From Paracentrotus lividus (Eukaryota > Echinodermata > Echinoidea > Camarodonta > Echinidae), in the NCBI GenBank assembly GCA_940671915.1, contig CALNVZ010003435.1:6688154-6752153 (forward strand): 64,000 bases of DNA, in the 5' to 3' direction. Numbering within the stretch: the first letter of the stretch is position 1; every line of letters begins with the position of its first letter. The notes beneath the pieces are model-generated. The model saw only the letters and a list, made by a program, of their open reading frames with translations. It was not told the origin of the DNA and did not search any database. Below are positions 44,582 to 59,009 of the stretch, piece by piece. The position numbers and the translations under genes were made by a program.

Positions 44582-46456
44582 TACAGTGTGTTCCTAAAAA
44601 AAGGTAATCGAAGTTCAAGTCAGTCATTCCAAAAGTATAAGGTTTATTTTTGTGATTTGTTTACTAAAATACTAAGTAACTCATCAGCTTTAATTTGAGA
44701 CACACGTCCAAACGTAAGGTCGCAGAGTTAGGGTCATTTGAAGTTGATAGGTACAAAACCCATTTTTCCCAAGTTTTTCGTTTTTAGGTATGAAACCAAC
44801 TTTTTATTAAATCTTATATCTTGGGGTTTTGTTCACACAAAGTTTCAATGGAATGCAATTTCATTTGTCAAAAGACCTGTCTCACTGGCAATGACATAGG
44901 TTCTCATTATGCATAAGTCTCTCGAGTCTCGGGAGTCGCCGCGACATCTCTTGATTCTGCAAGAAGTTGCGAAAAAGTCCAAAACAAATGTCAAACATGT
45001 CCAATCTTTAGTACACTTCTTTAATACGCGAGCAAGTCTCTGTGGCATCTTTGCGGACGGTTGCCGCGACGTCCCTAAGTATCCACGACGTCGCAGAGAC
45101 GTCGGAACTGCTAACGATTAAAATAAATCGAACGGGCTAATAATATACTCTGCTGGCGTCTTAAAGAAGTCTACTAAAAGATTGAACATGTTTGAGTTTC
45201 GTTCCATTTCCCTGGACGCTCGGTCTCAGGAGACGTCAACACGACGTCTCCACGACTCAAGAGACTCATGATTGCGAACCCCTCTCATTCCATTGAGATA
45301 GTCCTTTGACAAATGAAATTGCATTTCATTGAAACTTTGTGTGACAAAACCCCCAAAAGTATGAAACCAAAAAGTTAAAAAAGTTGGTTTCATACCCTAA
45401 AACGAAAAACTTGGAAAAAAGGGTTTGTACCTATCACCTCAAGGACCCTAACTCTGTGACCCATTACAGTTTGGACGTGTACGCAATGTCTCAAATTAAA
45501 GCTGATGAGTTATTAGTATTTTAGTAACAAATTACAAAAAATAAACCCAAATAATTTTGAAATGACTGACCCTTTGATACTCCACTTGTTTCTCACTATC
45601 TTGAATATACCCTTCAACACCTCGCGCTGACTCTTCTCCCATCCGCCATAGTATCTGGCTCCCCAGTTCGCCCCTCCACCCAGTCCACGGGCAACACGAC
45701 GCACCCCACTACGGCCAACAAAGCAACACCGACACGCCACACCTCACGACCACACCAAAGCCCTAAACGACACCGCGTTTAACACACCCACTAGCCTCTC
45801 ATCACTCACAGATACTACTGCCCTAATTTGAATCAAATAAGCCACAAGTCAGTCTCGTCCTTACCATTTATCTGAGAACAGCGCCAGTCACGTACCATAT
45901 ATAGGATAACCACATCTACAGATTCCAAAATCTCATCAAGAACGAGCATAGCCTCCACATACTGGAAGTGCGCCTTCTCTTATCGCGAGCCACGAGTAAA
46001 TAACTTAAACCCCACTATCCATCACGAGGCCTCAGATATCCAACTTCCTCATCACCCACGACTATTGCTATAAACTCACCTCCTTCAGAGTACAGCCGAT
46101 GAATACCCAGTATATCCTAGCGTATCTCATAAGAATATGCACAGCTAGGACTGTTTTCTGCACACGACATCGCACATGCTAATCGTAACTAAGAGTCCAC
46201 CGCATACAACCATAAACAATCCTGACACCACTCTACGAAATACCCTATAGATAACCTCCACACGCTCAGCACTATCGAGCATATACCACCACTTAAACAC
46301 ACCAATCTATAAACAACTTAGATTAACGTCGACGGGCGCATCAATCACTAAACTCACACAGCAAACCACCAACAACCGCTCCACCCACAAAGCACTCCCA
46401 ACACGCACCTCAGCACCGCCCAGTGTCGATTCACCTTTTTTTAGGAACACACTGTA
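44582..46456. mobile_element. 1,875-bp Tc1/mariner-type foldback element with a G-depleted insert
   Basis: The termini TACAGTGTGTTCCTAAAAAA and TTTTTTAGGAACACACTGTA are perfect inverses, continuing through a further A and GGT. TA flanks both ends (44580-44581, 46457-46458). Inside the left TIR a second pair of arms of roughly 400 bp each (about 44612-45010 and 45165-45575) folds back around a core of about 150 bp rich in GACGTC/CGACG. Between the right arm and the right TIR lie about 850 bp (about 45580-46430) of very different, A- and C-rich sequence. No transposase is present. Confidence 0.8.
45580..46430. other. G-depleted, A/C-rich block inside the foldback element
   Basis: Composition is strikingly asymmetric. 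In the 60 bases 46201-46260 I count A 24, C 21, T 11 and G 4. No frame, repeat period or known family is visible. It breaks the symmetry of the host element, whose left side lacks it. It could be an insertion or an assembly/base-calling artefact next to a long hairpin. Confidence 0.6.
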
Positions 46457-46458
46457 TA

Positions 46459-49400
46459 TGCATGTATTAACATTTCAAAAATGGGATTTTTACTTGTTTT
46501 TTTCTGAACGATGTTAGCTTGGCAATCAATTTCTTTTTGTACACACAATACACATATATCTTTTTGTCTCCCATCTTTCCTTTTTTAGTCAGTAAGATAA
46601 GAAAAGACCTAATGATGGACGAGAAAAAAGACTTCATATCAAGACTATTCATTGATAAATTGACCACTTTAACCCTTTTTGAGCGTTCACTATAGGATAT
46701 CCTATTCTTGATCTAATGGGACAAGGGTTTACAAAAGAAGAATTACAAACCAGCTTTTCAACAATCTATATTGAGCTGAGCTTTTGGGCTACATGTTAGA
46801 GGCTTAACTGTTAACTGTTGAACACTTTACAATCAATTCTGAAAAAAAAAGAAAAAAAAGAAGAAGCTTTCAGTTGGTACTGGTGATGGTCCATTATGAC
46901 AGTACACAAATCTCTTGCCTGTAACTCTCACAAAAGCCACATACATTGTAGTTTGTACAGGTAAAAATATTATGCATTATAGATAATTAACACCATTATG
47001 AATAACATCATGTTTACAAATTTTCTCACAGTATGGTGTCATTGTTTTTGGTGTAGGATTAACATGCTTATTATATATTTAGAAAAAGGTAATTCCGGTT
47101 ATGATAATATGTCTTGATAGCACTTGTTCATTATTGTTCTTAATTTAATATGCAGTCCAGAAATGAATTTTACAAAATAAATTGACAATTCTAGTCTACC
47201 ACTCACATGTACATTGTATGTTGGCCTATTATTTTGATGAAAAAAAAATCAACTAACAAATGAAAAATAATTTTCATTACAAGTTGAAAGACAGAAATTT
47301 TCTGCTTGGACAACCACATAGAAAACCGGCATCTCCTCCTTCTCTTCTGTAATATTTACATTATGAATTCAACCACTGAATCAATAAACCTTCAAACGGT
47401 GATTATAAACCAGAATGGACAGTGAATTAATTCCCTAGTTGGATGTTATTACAATCATCTCCCTACCAATAGAGAGAACACAAAAGAAACCATTATTGGG
47501 TATACCTAGTAAGATTATGTGTCTGTTGATTATGACCTTGCGCATATCATTAGTGGGACGATGCTAATAATTATTTTCTCATCTATTTGGAGTAGTACAT
47601 CCTTGTTGATATATTCAGGCATGGTATTTGTGCGTCATGATGAGACATGATAAATACAATTATTTTCAGTCTGGCATAAAAAAGAAAAAAAGAAAAAGAA
47701 AAAATGATATGGATGCCGATGGAATACAGTATCACAATAAACACATAATTGCAGAAAATTTGCCAAGGCACTGCAGTTGTGTTCAATGGAATTGCGTATA
47801 CATGGAACTGTATATTTCAGCCCTTCATTCCAGTCATTCCAGCATTATTTTGGCCAAAAATAAAATCTTTTCACAAATAACACTGATCACTTGTTTTCCA
47901 ATTCATTTCGCTTGCATGCATGTGATAACCAGGCAACTTCACGCAGTGGGCGAAATAAAAAAATAGAACATTATTTGTTTTGCAGTTGACTCTCCACTCA
48001 GGCATTGTTATTAGTGCTCAAAGAATAATTTAATCACCAACAATTAATTTTGTTTTTGTCATTCATTTGAGATGCCAGGAGGTCACTTTGTTTACAAAAT
48101 TGAATTCAGAAAAGAATTGTTGACAGAAATAACCTCTTATTAATACATGGATTAAAAAAAATTGTCCTTGCTGCCCCAGATACTAACAATAATAGAGGAT
48201 ATATGTGTGCCTTTTAGGAGCTTACATATCAAGAAATATGTGAGAAAGGAAAGGAAATAATATTGGTACATTTCACTGGGTGAAATGCCTTGTTATATTA
48301 TCTTGTATCTGTGCTTTTTATAATGGGAGTAGACTGTAAAATGGAATGTTTGTTGAGAGCCAGAGAGACGTAACTCTGCATAAAAAGCACATAACGTCCA
48401 TCTGCCTCTTATGAGACAACATTCTGAGAACTCATGCCGTTGTTGTGATGGATAAGGCAAAGGAGCTGGTATGATCTTGTGCATAATCAATCCAATATAT
48501 TCAGCTTTGCACTTCACTTTCATCATTACCATCGCAGTATGATGAACTACATGCACTTAGAATCAATCATTCCTAGTATGTTATCCTATGCACCTGAACC
48601 TCAATAATGAGAAGTGTGTAAACAGATCTATATAGTGATATTTCTTCTAGTGCTAGGTATTGACCCACTGGGTGTGTAATCAGCGTATAATGAGCACTAA
48701 CAAATGCTCTGTGGATGTACATGGAGGTGATGATGCCTGGTAGATGTGCAGAAGACCTGTATTCATAAGCAGATGACTGCTCTCTATGCTTGAATGTTAC
48801 CGAACATTCTGAATCACACTGGGTTTGGGAAATAAAGAAGAGCAGCATTCAGCGTACTTTATCCATTCAGAATTGTTCATTGTAAATCCCATGTTTATCT
48901 ATAGCTAGAATGCATTGATACATGTACCAATTCCTTTTTTCAAGTTAAAATTCTGCACTTTTTGCTATATCTCTAAAGGAAGGGGGAGAAAAAAAAAAGA
49001 GGTGGGGGGGGGGAATTTCAAGATTAATTAAAGACTTATTAAATCATGCATTCAACCTAAAAATATTGCATACAAATTCGAAGGAATATCTTTTCTATGC
49101 ACTTGAAGTTAAATATAGACTATCTAGTGCTTTCTTTCATGTGTGTGGACACCAACCGACACAAATATTTGATTGGGGGGGGGGGAGGATTCTCTGTCTA
49201 ATATCATTTTCAGCTTCTTATAAGGATTCCTCTTTCTAAAAGCCCTTCAGTATGTGCAGCAAGTACATCTAAGAGCTGATGGAAAACCACCCTGCAGTTA
49301 GTTTTCATTCAAACCCACTCAACTCTTCTTTGAGATTGATTGACTGGTATACAGTTACAAGTTCCAAGGAAAGATAGAATAGATGATGATGATGATGATG

Positions 49401-50737
49401 AGATACAGACCAGCTGCTTCCATGTAAACCGTACAGCCTGCTGGACATTCATAATGAGAGCTCTCGACTCATTAAGTGCATCTGTAGCTATCGATTTCAT
49501 TGCATGAACTTGAGTTTACGCTTGCAGTTTATTGATGGCAACCTATAAATGGTGGCAAAATCAATAAGAAAGTTGTAATTAGCCGGATATTTTGATTACC
49601 ACAAAACACCATTTTTGGGGTTAAATATAAGTTCCACATCCATTTTATTGATTTTTGTCACATAATGTACATAAATTGAAATTTTGTTAGTGTTTCAATC
49701 AGATAAAATCTTGAATAAATTATGTAATGGAAATATCCTTTTTGTACTTTTTTTATTGCTGTACACATACTACATGTAGTACACTTACAATAGAAGTGAA
49801 TAATTTGCAAGATATCTTTTGATAAGATAATTAAGAATATATTGATATGAAAATTAAGAATATATCGATATCTCCTAAGAGACAGGGATGTGTATGATAT
49901 TATTTGATTGGTTATGACAATTTTTCCAGCTTCATGTGTAGGCCTATACGTACTAAAGCCAGCATTTTTGTTGCATCTCTTTCTCTCTCTCAAGCTAACT
50001 GTCATTGCCATCCATTGAATTGTCAAAGTGGGTACCTTATTAGGGTGTTTAGACTTGGCCATTGTCCATGACAAACCAGATGGTAGATCGGTTCATCTTG
50101 ATGACCCTTTCTCTCTGCGAGGAGCGATGGATGAAACTCATTCTCCATCTGACTCGAAAGGACCGGTGTTTGACCCGAGGGCGGATGTTACCATTCTCAG
50201 GGTTATATCCATCCCAGCTCTTCTCAACGTACATCTATGCTAATTAAATGGTATTGAACTTTGGAAGTAGAGTTGAGATGGGCTTGACCGAGATAGACTA
50301 ATGACTGAATTTATAATAAGCGTTGCAATAAAGGAAAGATAAATGACCAGTAATGGGACATTAAATGTAGACACCCTGCAAAGTGCTTCCATTGTCATGG
50401 CCTGTTGGCTTTGAGGAAATATATATCAAGTCCACTGATGATATCTATTTGAATGTAGGAATCCAATTGTGCTCGTGATGGTTTTCACATTTTACTCAAT
50501 ACATTGAAGTAATCATCAGATTTTCAAAATTAGATATGTTCATTTTTAAAAGTGTTTTTACCTGATATTCTTGTTTCGTAGAGAGATTTTGTGTTTTCTG
50601 TGGCTTGTTTTTCAGTGTCCCATGGCTAAACTCTTCTCTGCTCCTCCATCAGTACTTCTATTAGTCTGGGAGATAATTCCTGAAAATTTGAATCATCCCA
50701 TAAACATGGATCAATTACATACATGTAGTAGCGACCT
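46459..50737 (+). other. MTSS1 intron 3 segment
   Basis: No exon recognised. A CAGTCTACTCCCATTATA fragment (minus strand, 48318-48340) belongs to the MITE family at 3863. About 50025-50250 is less AT-rich and open in two overlapping frames on opposite strands; no homology recognised. Confidence 0.4.
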
Positions 50738-50895
50738 GGGCCCTGTAACATAAAGAATTACGATCAAACGTGAATGAATATTAGCCAATCAGATTCCTTG
50801 TTGCATAGACTTCTTGCATAAAAATCTTCCTGTGAACCAACCAGAATTGTCCTTTTAAATTTGCAATTGATCATAACTCTTTATGTTACAGGGCA
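50738..50895. mobile_element. About 158-bp MITE with CCCTGTAACATAAAG ends
   Basis: The left GGGCCCTGTAACATAAAGAA and right CTCTTTATGTTACAGGGCAC are inverted, and the similarity continues inward (ACGATCAA against TTGATCAT). The target duplication is not evident, so the exact ends are approximate. Non-coding. Confidence 0.65.
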
Positions 50896-52053
50896 CTGTA
50901 TAGGTTGATATTCGCCTACATGTTTACCATGGTATGGATGTGTTTGGATGGTACACACTATGAACTTGGCAATAAGTTCTCAGGTCAGACAGAGGTCTTT
51001 AGGAGAGTCAAGGGAGGGGAGGTTTTGATAGAGCTATAAATCCTGAGCTATTATTCCAAACACAGTTGATTTCATATTGCTCTATCTTCATTCACCTGTA
51101 TGTTTTGTCAAACCCTGGATGTACAATGTCAAAGCTGGTCAAAATAATCCTGGTAGTGTACAATTCCCTGTTGTTTTGGAGTATATTGAAGCTCAAGTTT
51201 CATAAAAAAGAAAGAAAAGAGTCTTGTCTCATTTTCTATTGACCTCTAGTGGTTACAGTGGCTCAAAACAAAATATAGGACCTACACTGATATTTATTTC
51301 TTTTTTTGTTCACATTGACATTGAATATCCTTATTAAAATTTAAATTAGTCTTTGTTCGTACAGGTAGTTCCCCAACCTTTAATTTGTGTCTCCTTCTTT
51401 CACCTTTTATTTATTTATTTATTTTTTTTTTTTTTTGGGGGGGGGGGGGGGGTGAAGGTGAGGGTGGGAGTGGATGTTGAATCTAATAAAAGCTACTTTC
51501 ATTTTTACAAAAAGTATCATACCTGTGAAAATCTACCTGATTGATATATTTTCTTTTTGGTGCCAAAAGGGCATCAACCCATGTCATTCAATAACACACC
51601 CTAACACCATTCTAGATATTGGTAGTCGAAATGAACTCTCCTTTTTAATTAAATTTTGGGACAGGATTCCTTGATTTTGTTAGGTTAGCGAAGGTTGCAA
51701 GTGTGAAGAACGCTAGTGTTAATGCCAATCTGTTCCCATAGATCATGAACTCTGAATCTCTTTTATTACCCTAATTGATTACATGTGTGAAGGACATGGA
51801 GGGGATGGAAATGTTGGCTGTGTGGGAGTGATCATCCCCAGTTACATCAATCGAACAAACTTCATACCGACACAGGTCCCACTCAAATATAGCATTATCA
51901 TTAATGGTTAGTTAGTGGTCATCAATAAGGAGTGGGTCTGGATCGGTGTGCGGGTGTGACTGTGTGTAAGGATTCAACATTGGTAGGTTTTACTTGTCAG
52001 TCATGACCCTTCTGCAAACTGCACTTCACCTTAACTTGAACTGCAAAGGGGAG

Positions 52054-52084
<31 letters not shown>

Positions 52085-55000
52085 CTAATAATATTTAATT
52101 GCATTACGCAGAAATAAATAGACATTGAAAAAGACAAAAATTGCAGTAAAAATAAAGAATTGTACATGCAGAACATATAAGACAAATTTGAAATGCCATG
52201 TTTACGTGGGCTTGTTGAAAGAAAAAAGGAGTAGTATTTCAAGTCATTTTATACCTTTTTGCTCCAGTTACAGCCACTCCTTACCTTGTCTACCCGTGTT
52301 GTCACATAACATTGATATTGACACAAAATATTGACACCATGACCCCTACAAGCTGTGACCTTTGACATGGGGGTACATTGGAAACCAGTTTTCAGAACCA
52401 CCTGGGAAGATTGTTTTACTTGCAAGAAGACAAAATAGTCCAACTGGGAGAAAACAGAGAAGGGCATTTCAACAAATAGTATAAAGTAAATTTCAACTGA
52501 ATAGAGATGGAGAAATTTAGTTCAAGGGGAGGGGAGGGGGTTGGGAGAGGAAATGTAACATATTTCAAACAATAGTGAAATACATAGGCCTATCTACACT
52601 CTATTCTTGAGACAAAATAGTCCTCTTTGGGCTAGAAAAAGGTTCACTTTGAACATCAAGAAAATTTAGAACTTGGAAGCTTGCTGTTTAATCTGTAGAC
52701 GTAATCGGTGGTATAAAATAAATTTCAACTTTGAAAGTTCAACCACAAGAATTTTGCTTGGTTTCAAGTGATATCAAGCAAAAATGGAAGCTTTTTGGTC
52801 ATATGTAGGCCTAAACAAAGTGATATCGAATGAACTTCAATTAAAAAAAAAAAAAAAAATCTTATGCCGAAGTTTGTTTGGTATCATTTGTAGTCAGTAA
52901 TTATCAAGTGATAAATAGTGCTGATATGTTAGGAATTCAAAACTTTGCTCCCAGTTCACCATGGCCTATATTTAGCCTGTGCTTCGTAAGCCGAACAGGA
53001 AGCGAGATTTTGTCCCGGATTGACCTGAATTAGCAAACGTTGATGTAAGCTATTGTCTTTATTGCTGATCTGCAAAGTTTCATGGGATTTCAAAGGATTG
53101 TCTCCTTCCCAATTTAGCCGATGTCAGAGTCCATTTTCATTGACTGGTCTTTGTCACAATCTCATAATGACCCCATGTGATGAAACCAATATCGCAAAGA
53201 GTAATATGGTGATGAAGTCGCTAAGAGACGATGTCATCTGATTAAATTTTTATTGAATTGCATCCCTTCACAATTAATCTTTGGTAAGTAGATAAGGGCA
53301 ATTAATCCTGTTATGTGTCATCACTTTACAGCAGACTTCTTTATGCCAAATTTAAAACAATCTACCTTGACAACTACATGTACTGTAAAATATCAGTCAG
53401 TCTTGGTTGGGCCTAAATATCTTTAATCAAATTTAAAACAAGAGAAGCACAATTTCCTGGCAACTGTTAGTTATGATTATGGAGCTCCAAGTGTAGCACT
53501 TATGATTATGTAATGAAATAAATCTTAATAAATCTTAATAAAATGAATGTATTCAATAACTGTGTAGATAAAATCTAGTTATCAGATTATCCACGCATTA
53601 TCCATGATTAATTCTAACACTTTCATGTTTGAAGGGCAGGATTGAAGCTGGAGTTATTACTATTTTTAGTCTCAAGTAAAGATTATATTTAGTAGAAATA
53701 GTGAAAGAACCATGAAAGCAAAAATACACATCATTACTTTCTCCAGATGTGCCCAAATTTTCAAAGACTGTAGAGATGGCTGTTATTGACTAGAAATCTA
53801 GAGCAAGGTGAAGATGGATGGGTGTGAAACCTTAGAAGAGTTGTGTTTTGATGTTGAGTTTTACAATGTAAATTACCTATGACAGATCTCCTATGAGAAT
53901 GAAACCAAGAGTCTCCTACACTTCCTCCTCCTCATGCAGGAATGCATCTTCATTTCATCTTCATTTGATCTTATATCTTGAGCTAGAACAAGCCAGCTTT
54001 CATATTATTTTCACGCCATTTAGAAAGAATATTATAGTAGAAAGGATTGGTCTTCAAATATCGTCATATTAGTCATGATATGGCACAAAATGGCTAAAAC
54101 TTTCTGGCCAAATACTCTGTGCATAGTCCCATTAATGCACATGCATTTGCCACTCACCATACTTTGGCAATGGATCAAAATCAAGATAGCTTTTGGCTGA
54201 CTCTACAATGTAGAAAAATTGAAGAAATGGAAGTACGATCCCCACCTACATTTTTCCCTGAACAAGCATTTCAAACTTTTTTATGCTTATGCTTTCTATG
54301 CTTTTGTTAAGATCTGTCCTAAAATCCAATAGATCACCTGAAGTGAAACAGAAGTATAGGCCTACAAAAAAAATAAATCAAGGTAGTGATCTCTTCCTTT
54401 TTGGATCAGAAGATAAAGAGACCTAGCTTCAATCCAAGGCGATGATAAACAAGAGTGAGATTTCAAAATGTCACTTTTATTGATCAAATCCTTTTGTCAT
54501 TCTACCAAATTTGTCTTTCGGTACAAGTTTTGAGTTTTTAATAAGGTCAACTGAGGATGAATTATGATATGTTTGAACTTCAATAGTTTATGAGTAGAAC
54601 CGTGAAATCCATACAATGCACAATATTTTGTTTTGCTGATAAGCAATCAGGATATGTTTATCCTGAAAATTTATTGGTTTACCTGATCACGACTCCATAT
54701 GTGTTTTCTTGCCATATTTCCCATTGTTCGAAGTGAAAGTTTCCTTCCTCTTTTAATTTTTATTTTAATTCTTCCTTTCCCAAGCTATAAATTTTTTTTT
54801 TTTTAAAGTAGCAATACGTGTAAGCGCCATCAGTTTTTTCTCCTTTTCTGGTGCATCAACATCCTGTTCGTAAGTACCTGTGTATGTTCCTTACTTTCTT
54901 TCTACGTCCTTGCTTTCTGTTTTCCTTTCCATAATTTCGCTGGATACATTGATGCTGTACACCTCCAACAGACTACCTTGACTTTATTGTTAGTTTGAGA

Positions 55001-56100
55001 AGTTTGTTGAAGAAAATTATCCTCTGTCAGTCTCAGATTGATCAAACAAATTCTCTCTTGCACTTTCTATTCAACCCATCCTCTGATGAGCTTATTTTCT
55101 TTCTTGTCCTCTCCTAATACACATCAACTTGCAATGTAGGGAAGAAAAAAATCCCACCTTGGGAGAAAGTGGGAAAATAAATGACTTTGGCTAATATTGT
55201 CTCAGTAGGGTAAACTTGTGTTAAAAGTGTTTGCTTTCGTTCTGTCATTGATTTCAGGAGGTAGGGAGTTGATGTTTGAGTTTCAATATCACACTTTATT
55301 GAGTGGAGTGAAAATAAAGAGTGTTTAGTTGTTCTTCGAGACGGAAAGAAAGGGGTCCAATTGCTTGTCCTGAATAATATTTACATTTTTAGCCCAAAGC
55401 TGGCAGCCATTGAAGATTATTTTTAACAAAAGTTATGTCTAACATAGAATGTATTACTCTTTGCATTCAATAGCTGTTCATGCTATATCTATATTTGTGC
55501 CCGTTAAACTTGTTTATCATCATGTTTACATCCTGTCTCCTTCATTTCTTATCTATAAATAAATGATACAGCATGACTTCTGATGAGGATATTTGTGACT
55601 GAATGCACCTGGGTGAAACAGACAACCAGAGATGGATTTGTAAATCTCTTTGGTCAGTGTAGGCTTCCAAGTACCTTGATTATAATAACCCCCCCCCCCC
55701 CTCCATTGGAGTCTCAGAAGTTTAGCTCTTGGCAGATTTTTATTTTAGCAACCATATATGTAATGTAATGTAATTTGTAAAAACAAGATGGTGTAGAGAG
55801 AGAGACAACTGGTAAGGAATTTGCTGGAGAAATGGACGATTGAGGGAGTAGGGGCATTATAATTTTATAAACCATAAACACATGGATTAAATGTCCAATA
55901 TAAGGTGATTTTGAGCCTGAGTAGTGGCAAAATCAAGTCCAAGACATTGGCAAATGGCCTTTGGGCAAGATATGATCTGACTCTGAGCATGGAAGTGACT
56001 CTGATCTGAGCCTTGTAACTGCGTGACTTGCCTAAATCCATTGATGGGATTATAGAGCCAGGTCGTTGAACCCTTTTAATGCAGTCTCTTAAGTCTGGAA
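50896..56100 (+). other. MTSS1 intron 3 segment, simple-sequence rich
   Basis: No exon recognised. Simple tracts are T15 then G16 (51422-51452), G28 (52057-52084), A17 (about 52842-52858) and C12 (about 55689-55701). Frames over these are artefacts. Confidence 0.45.
52057..52084 (+). repeat. G28 homopolymer
   Basis: An uninterrupted run of 28 G, preceded by GGGGAGGGA. It is a strong G-quadruplex candidate, and its assembled length is probably unreliable. Confidence 0.85.
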
Positions 56101-56149
56101 GGCATCATATCAGATGAAGACGGGGGAGAAGGAGATGATGAAAAAGAAC

Positions 56150-56263
56150 GAGATGGAGAGAGAGACAAGGAACATTGTGGAAGATGTTCAGAAAAGGACT
56201 AGCCTTGGATGAAGATGTAGAGGAAGACGAAAGTTAGAGTTAGAATGGGCATCCGAGGAGAGT

Positions 56264-56311
<48 letters not shown>

Positions 56312-56430
56312 AAGAGAAAGAGGAAGAGAGAAAAATGGAGACAGGAAGAGAAATAGAGATGAATAAAGATGGACAATCACAGATTGCTACAGAAAGAAAG
56401 AGGGAGTGGAGGGGAGGGGGAGGGAGAGAA
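56150..56430 (+). repeat. Polypurine tract with (GA)n core
   Basis: A perfect AG run at 56266-56307 lies within almost 300 bases of near-continuous purines. The complementary serine-leucine frame is an artefact. Confidence 0.85.
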
Positions 56431-57299
56431 TTAACGAGAGCGCATCTGTTATTGCTTGCAATGCATGCCCATTTATGGATTCCCTCTAGTTTATCGAATT
56501 GATTGGTTCAATTCATTTATGGTCCATGTCATGCATTTATGAAATCCAGAGAAGGTTTACTTTGTGTTAGTGTACATTATGAAATGAAACATGAAATTGT
56601 TTCTTTTAAGTCATAAATTTATGTACAATTTTACTGTTTATTACTGGGTATTTGGCAAATGCATTGCCATTCTTCGCCTATTGGCAATCAAAAACAATTG
56701 ATAATGCTTTTTTTCTTCATAATTCTTAGATAAAATAGAAATAGATAGGATATATAATGTATTGTTTGAAATTACGTACATGTACCACATTCATCTCTGG
56801 CCATCTGCCATGTGACAAAAACTAGATGAAAACATGTTCATGTATTCACAAGTTTGGTAATCAATAAGTTTCCTCTATCCCCTCTCTAACCCTTGTTCAG
56901 CAAAACAATTATCACACTTTCAAGTATTATTTTATCAATTTTGAAGATGTGGTATTGAATGTTGGGGATATCTTTCTGCATGTAAAAAATAAATTTTAGA
57001 AAAAAAAACAAACCCAATGGCTTTTTCAGAATTTCATACTGCAAAGGAATAAATAGTGCAGTGGATTATCCCATGTTCTGCTTATGGCAAGTATAATATT
57101 TTGCGGCATATTTCCCCCTTGGCGGAGGGCCATTCCGTTCTAGGTCTATATTGGCAGCATATTATAGTATAACCAAGCTGGCTTATAAGAAGAGATTGAT
57201 CGAGGGAGGCAAACAACAATGTCAAAGAGATCGAAGTAATGAAGACGGGAGAGTGGACCTCAGTCGGGGGTTGTTTTCGCTCAAAAATGGATGGATGTT

Positions 57300-57545
57300 G
57301 TGACATGATGCAGGGATATAGGGTGGAGCAAGAGATGAAGAGGGGTAGAGGGGACAGAAGAAGATATTGATGATGAGACTCTAGGAGAGATGAAGAGAAA
57401 GAGATAGAGACAGAAATAGATAGGAAGAGAGATGGATGGAGAGAGAGATAGATGGATAAATGCTACTGATAGAGAGACAGAGCAGGAGAGAAGGATAAAG
57501 ATGTTGAAGAATGGGGGTGATGGATGGATAGTTCGAAGAAAGTGA
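57300..57545 (+). repeat. Degenerate GA/GATA purine-rich tract
   Basis: GAGA, GATA and GGAT units predominate (for example ATAGATAGGAAGAGAGATGG). The long minus-strand frames through it read as low-complexity serine, leucine and isoleucine. Confidence 0.7.
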
Positions 57546-59000
57546 ATCATCTTCTTCCTGCAATAAGGCTGTTAAAGCCATGTCTCTGGTAATAATGACC
57601 TTATTGCAGGCTGAAAATGATAATACCAAATATTCAGATTGAAGAAACATGAAGAAGATGGAGGAACAGACAGAAGGAAAGTTTTACTCTCTATTATCAT
57701 GGATACTACTAGCCCATGCTATTATCTAGATGAAAGTGGTACAGTAATAATTGTGAAAGGGAGTAGATAGGGTATGAAATATAAATAAAGGATTAAATCT
57801 AAGACGAAAATCCTTTGGTTTCAAATATGTAAAGTAGAATGAGAGGAAATGAGAAACCAATGAGTAGAGTAGTACACATTCCTAGGCTGCATGTATATAG
57901 TAGATCTCAATGTGATTGAAGCTACTATTATGACTATTGATGTTATCGACTGAGTGAGGGAAGACAAACTCCCTTCGTCAATGTACGTCATCGCCCCTAG
58001 ACCCTGTAGGCAGGGGACGTTGATGGGATGAAATTCTACCGATGTAGTTCTGTGATCGTTATTTTCATTAGCCAACCCAGACCAAATAGAGTGGACACAT
58101 TGGTTTATTTCAGCTCGGCCCAATTTACATTGTACATTCCCCTTCCCCTCCCAGTCCCATTCATGCATCAGCATGTTGTGTTCTCACAGCATCCGTGGGT
58201 GTGTGCTGCTAGAATATTAGTGTTTTGTTTTATTTTTCTAGATTATATATTGGGTTTTCATAATATTTCAGTTATTTCTTCTTCTCATTATCGTCTTAAA
58301 TAGTTACCCCATTAATCTTACTATTTCCATTCTATTTTCTGCTTCAAATAGTCAATGTTGTTGAGTCTAAATATCATCTTTGCCTTTGGACAATTCAGTG
58401 TCCAGAGTAAAACTGGGTCATATTGTATGATTATGTAAACTAGGACTTAGGTTAAAAGCTATCCATAATTGAACTTGTCAACTCTTCTACAATTGATTGA
58501 TGATGTTGACTTGGACTTCTTGTTTAATTTAATATGTAGTGCAGAGCATTGATGCGCAAACAAGCGTCCGGCTTAAAAGTAATTAGGCTTTCATAATAAG
58601 TAGACATTTGAAGCACTTATTGAAAGTGTAATATATTGTATGTATACCAGGTAATAAACATGCAACCTATTTCAGTTTATATTTCTGTTTATATTTTTGA
58701 ACATAATCTTTGTTCCTAAAGAACATTAACCAATGTGTGAAACCAGTATAAACCATATCACAGAACACATATTAGCTCTGAGTTCACTATCGGACAGAGA
58801 TATATATTTTGCCAGCTACCAATGATACATTTACTAATTCAATTTCCTTGAACCTTCTTCTGATAAAACAAACGGTTCTAATGAGTTACAGATGGGGGGG
58901 GGGGGCAGGGGTATAAAGTTTTGCATTAATCATACACATTTCACCTTTTGGGAGGGCGAGGATTAGAAATGGCATAATGTCATTAGTGATTTGCCACCTA
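57546..59000 (+). other. MTSS1 intron 3 segment
   Basis: No exon recognised. About 57955-58200 has mixed composition and is open on both strands; no family recognised. Confidence 0.4.
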
Positions 59001-59009
59001 TTATGTAAT

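Noticed and set aside
56188..56376. Serine-leucine repeat frame
   Set aside because: Translation of the (GA)n tract.
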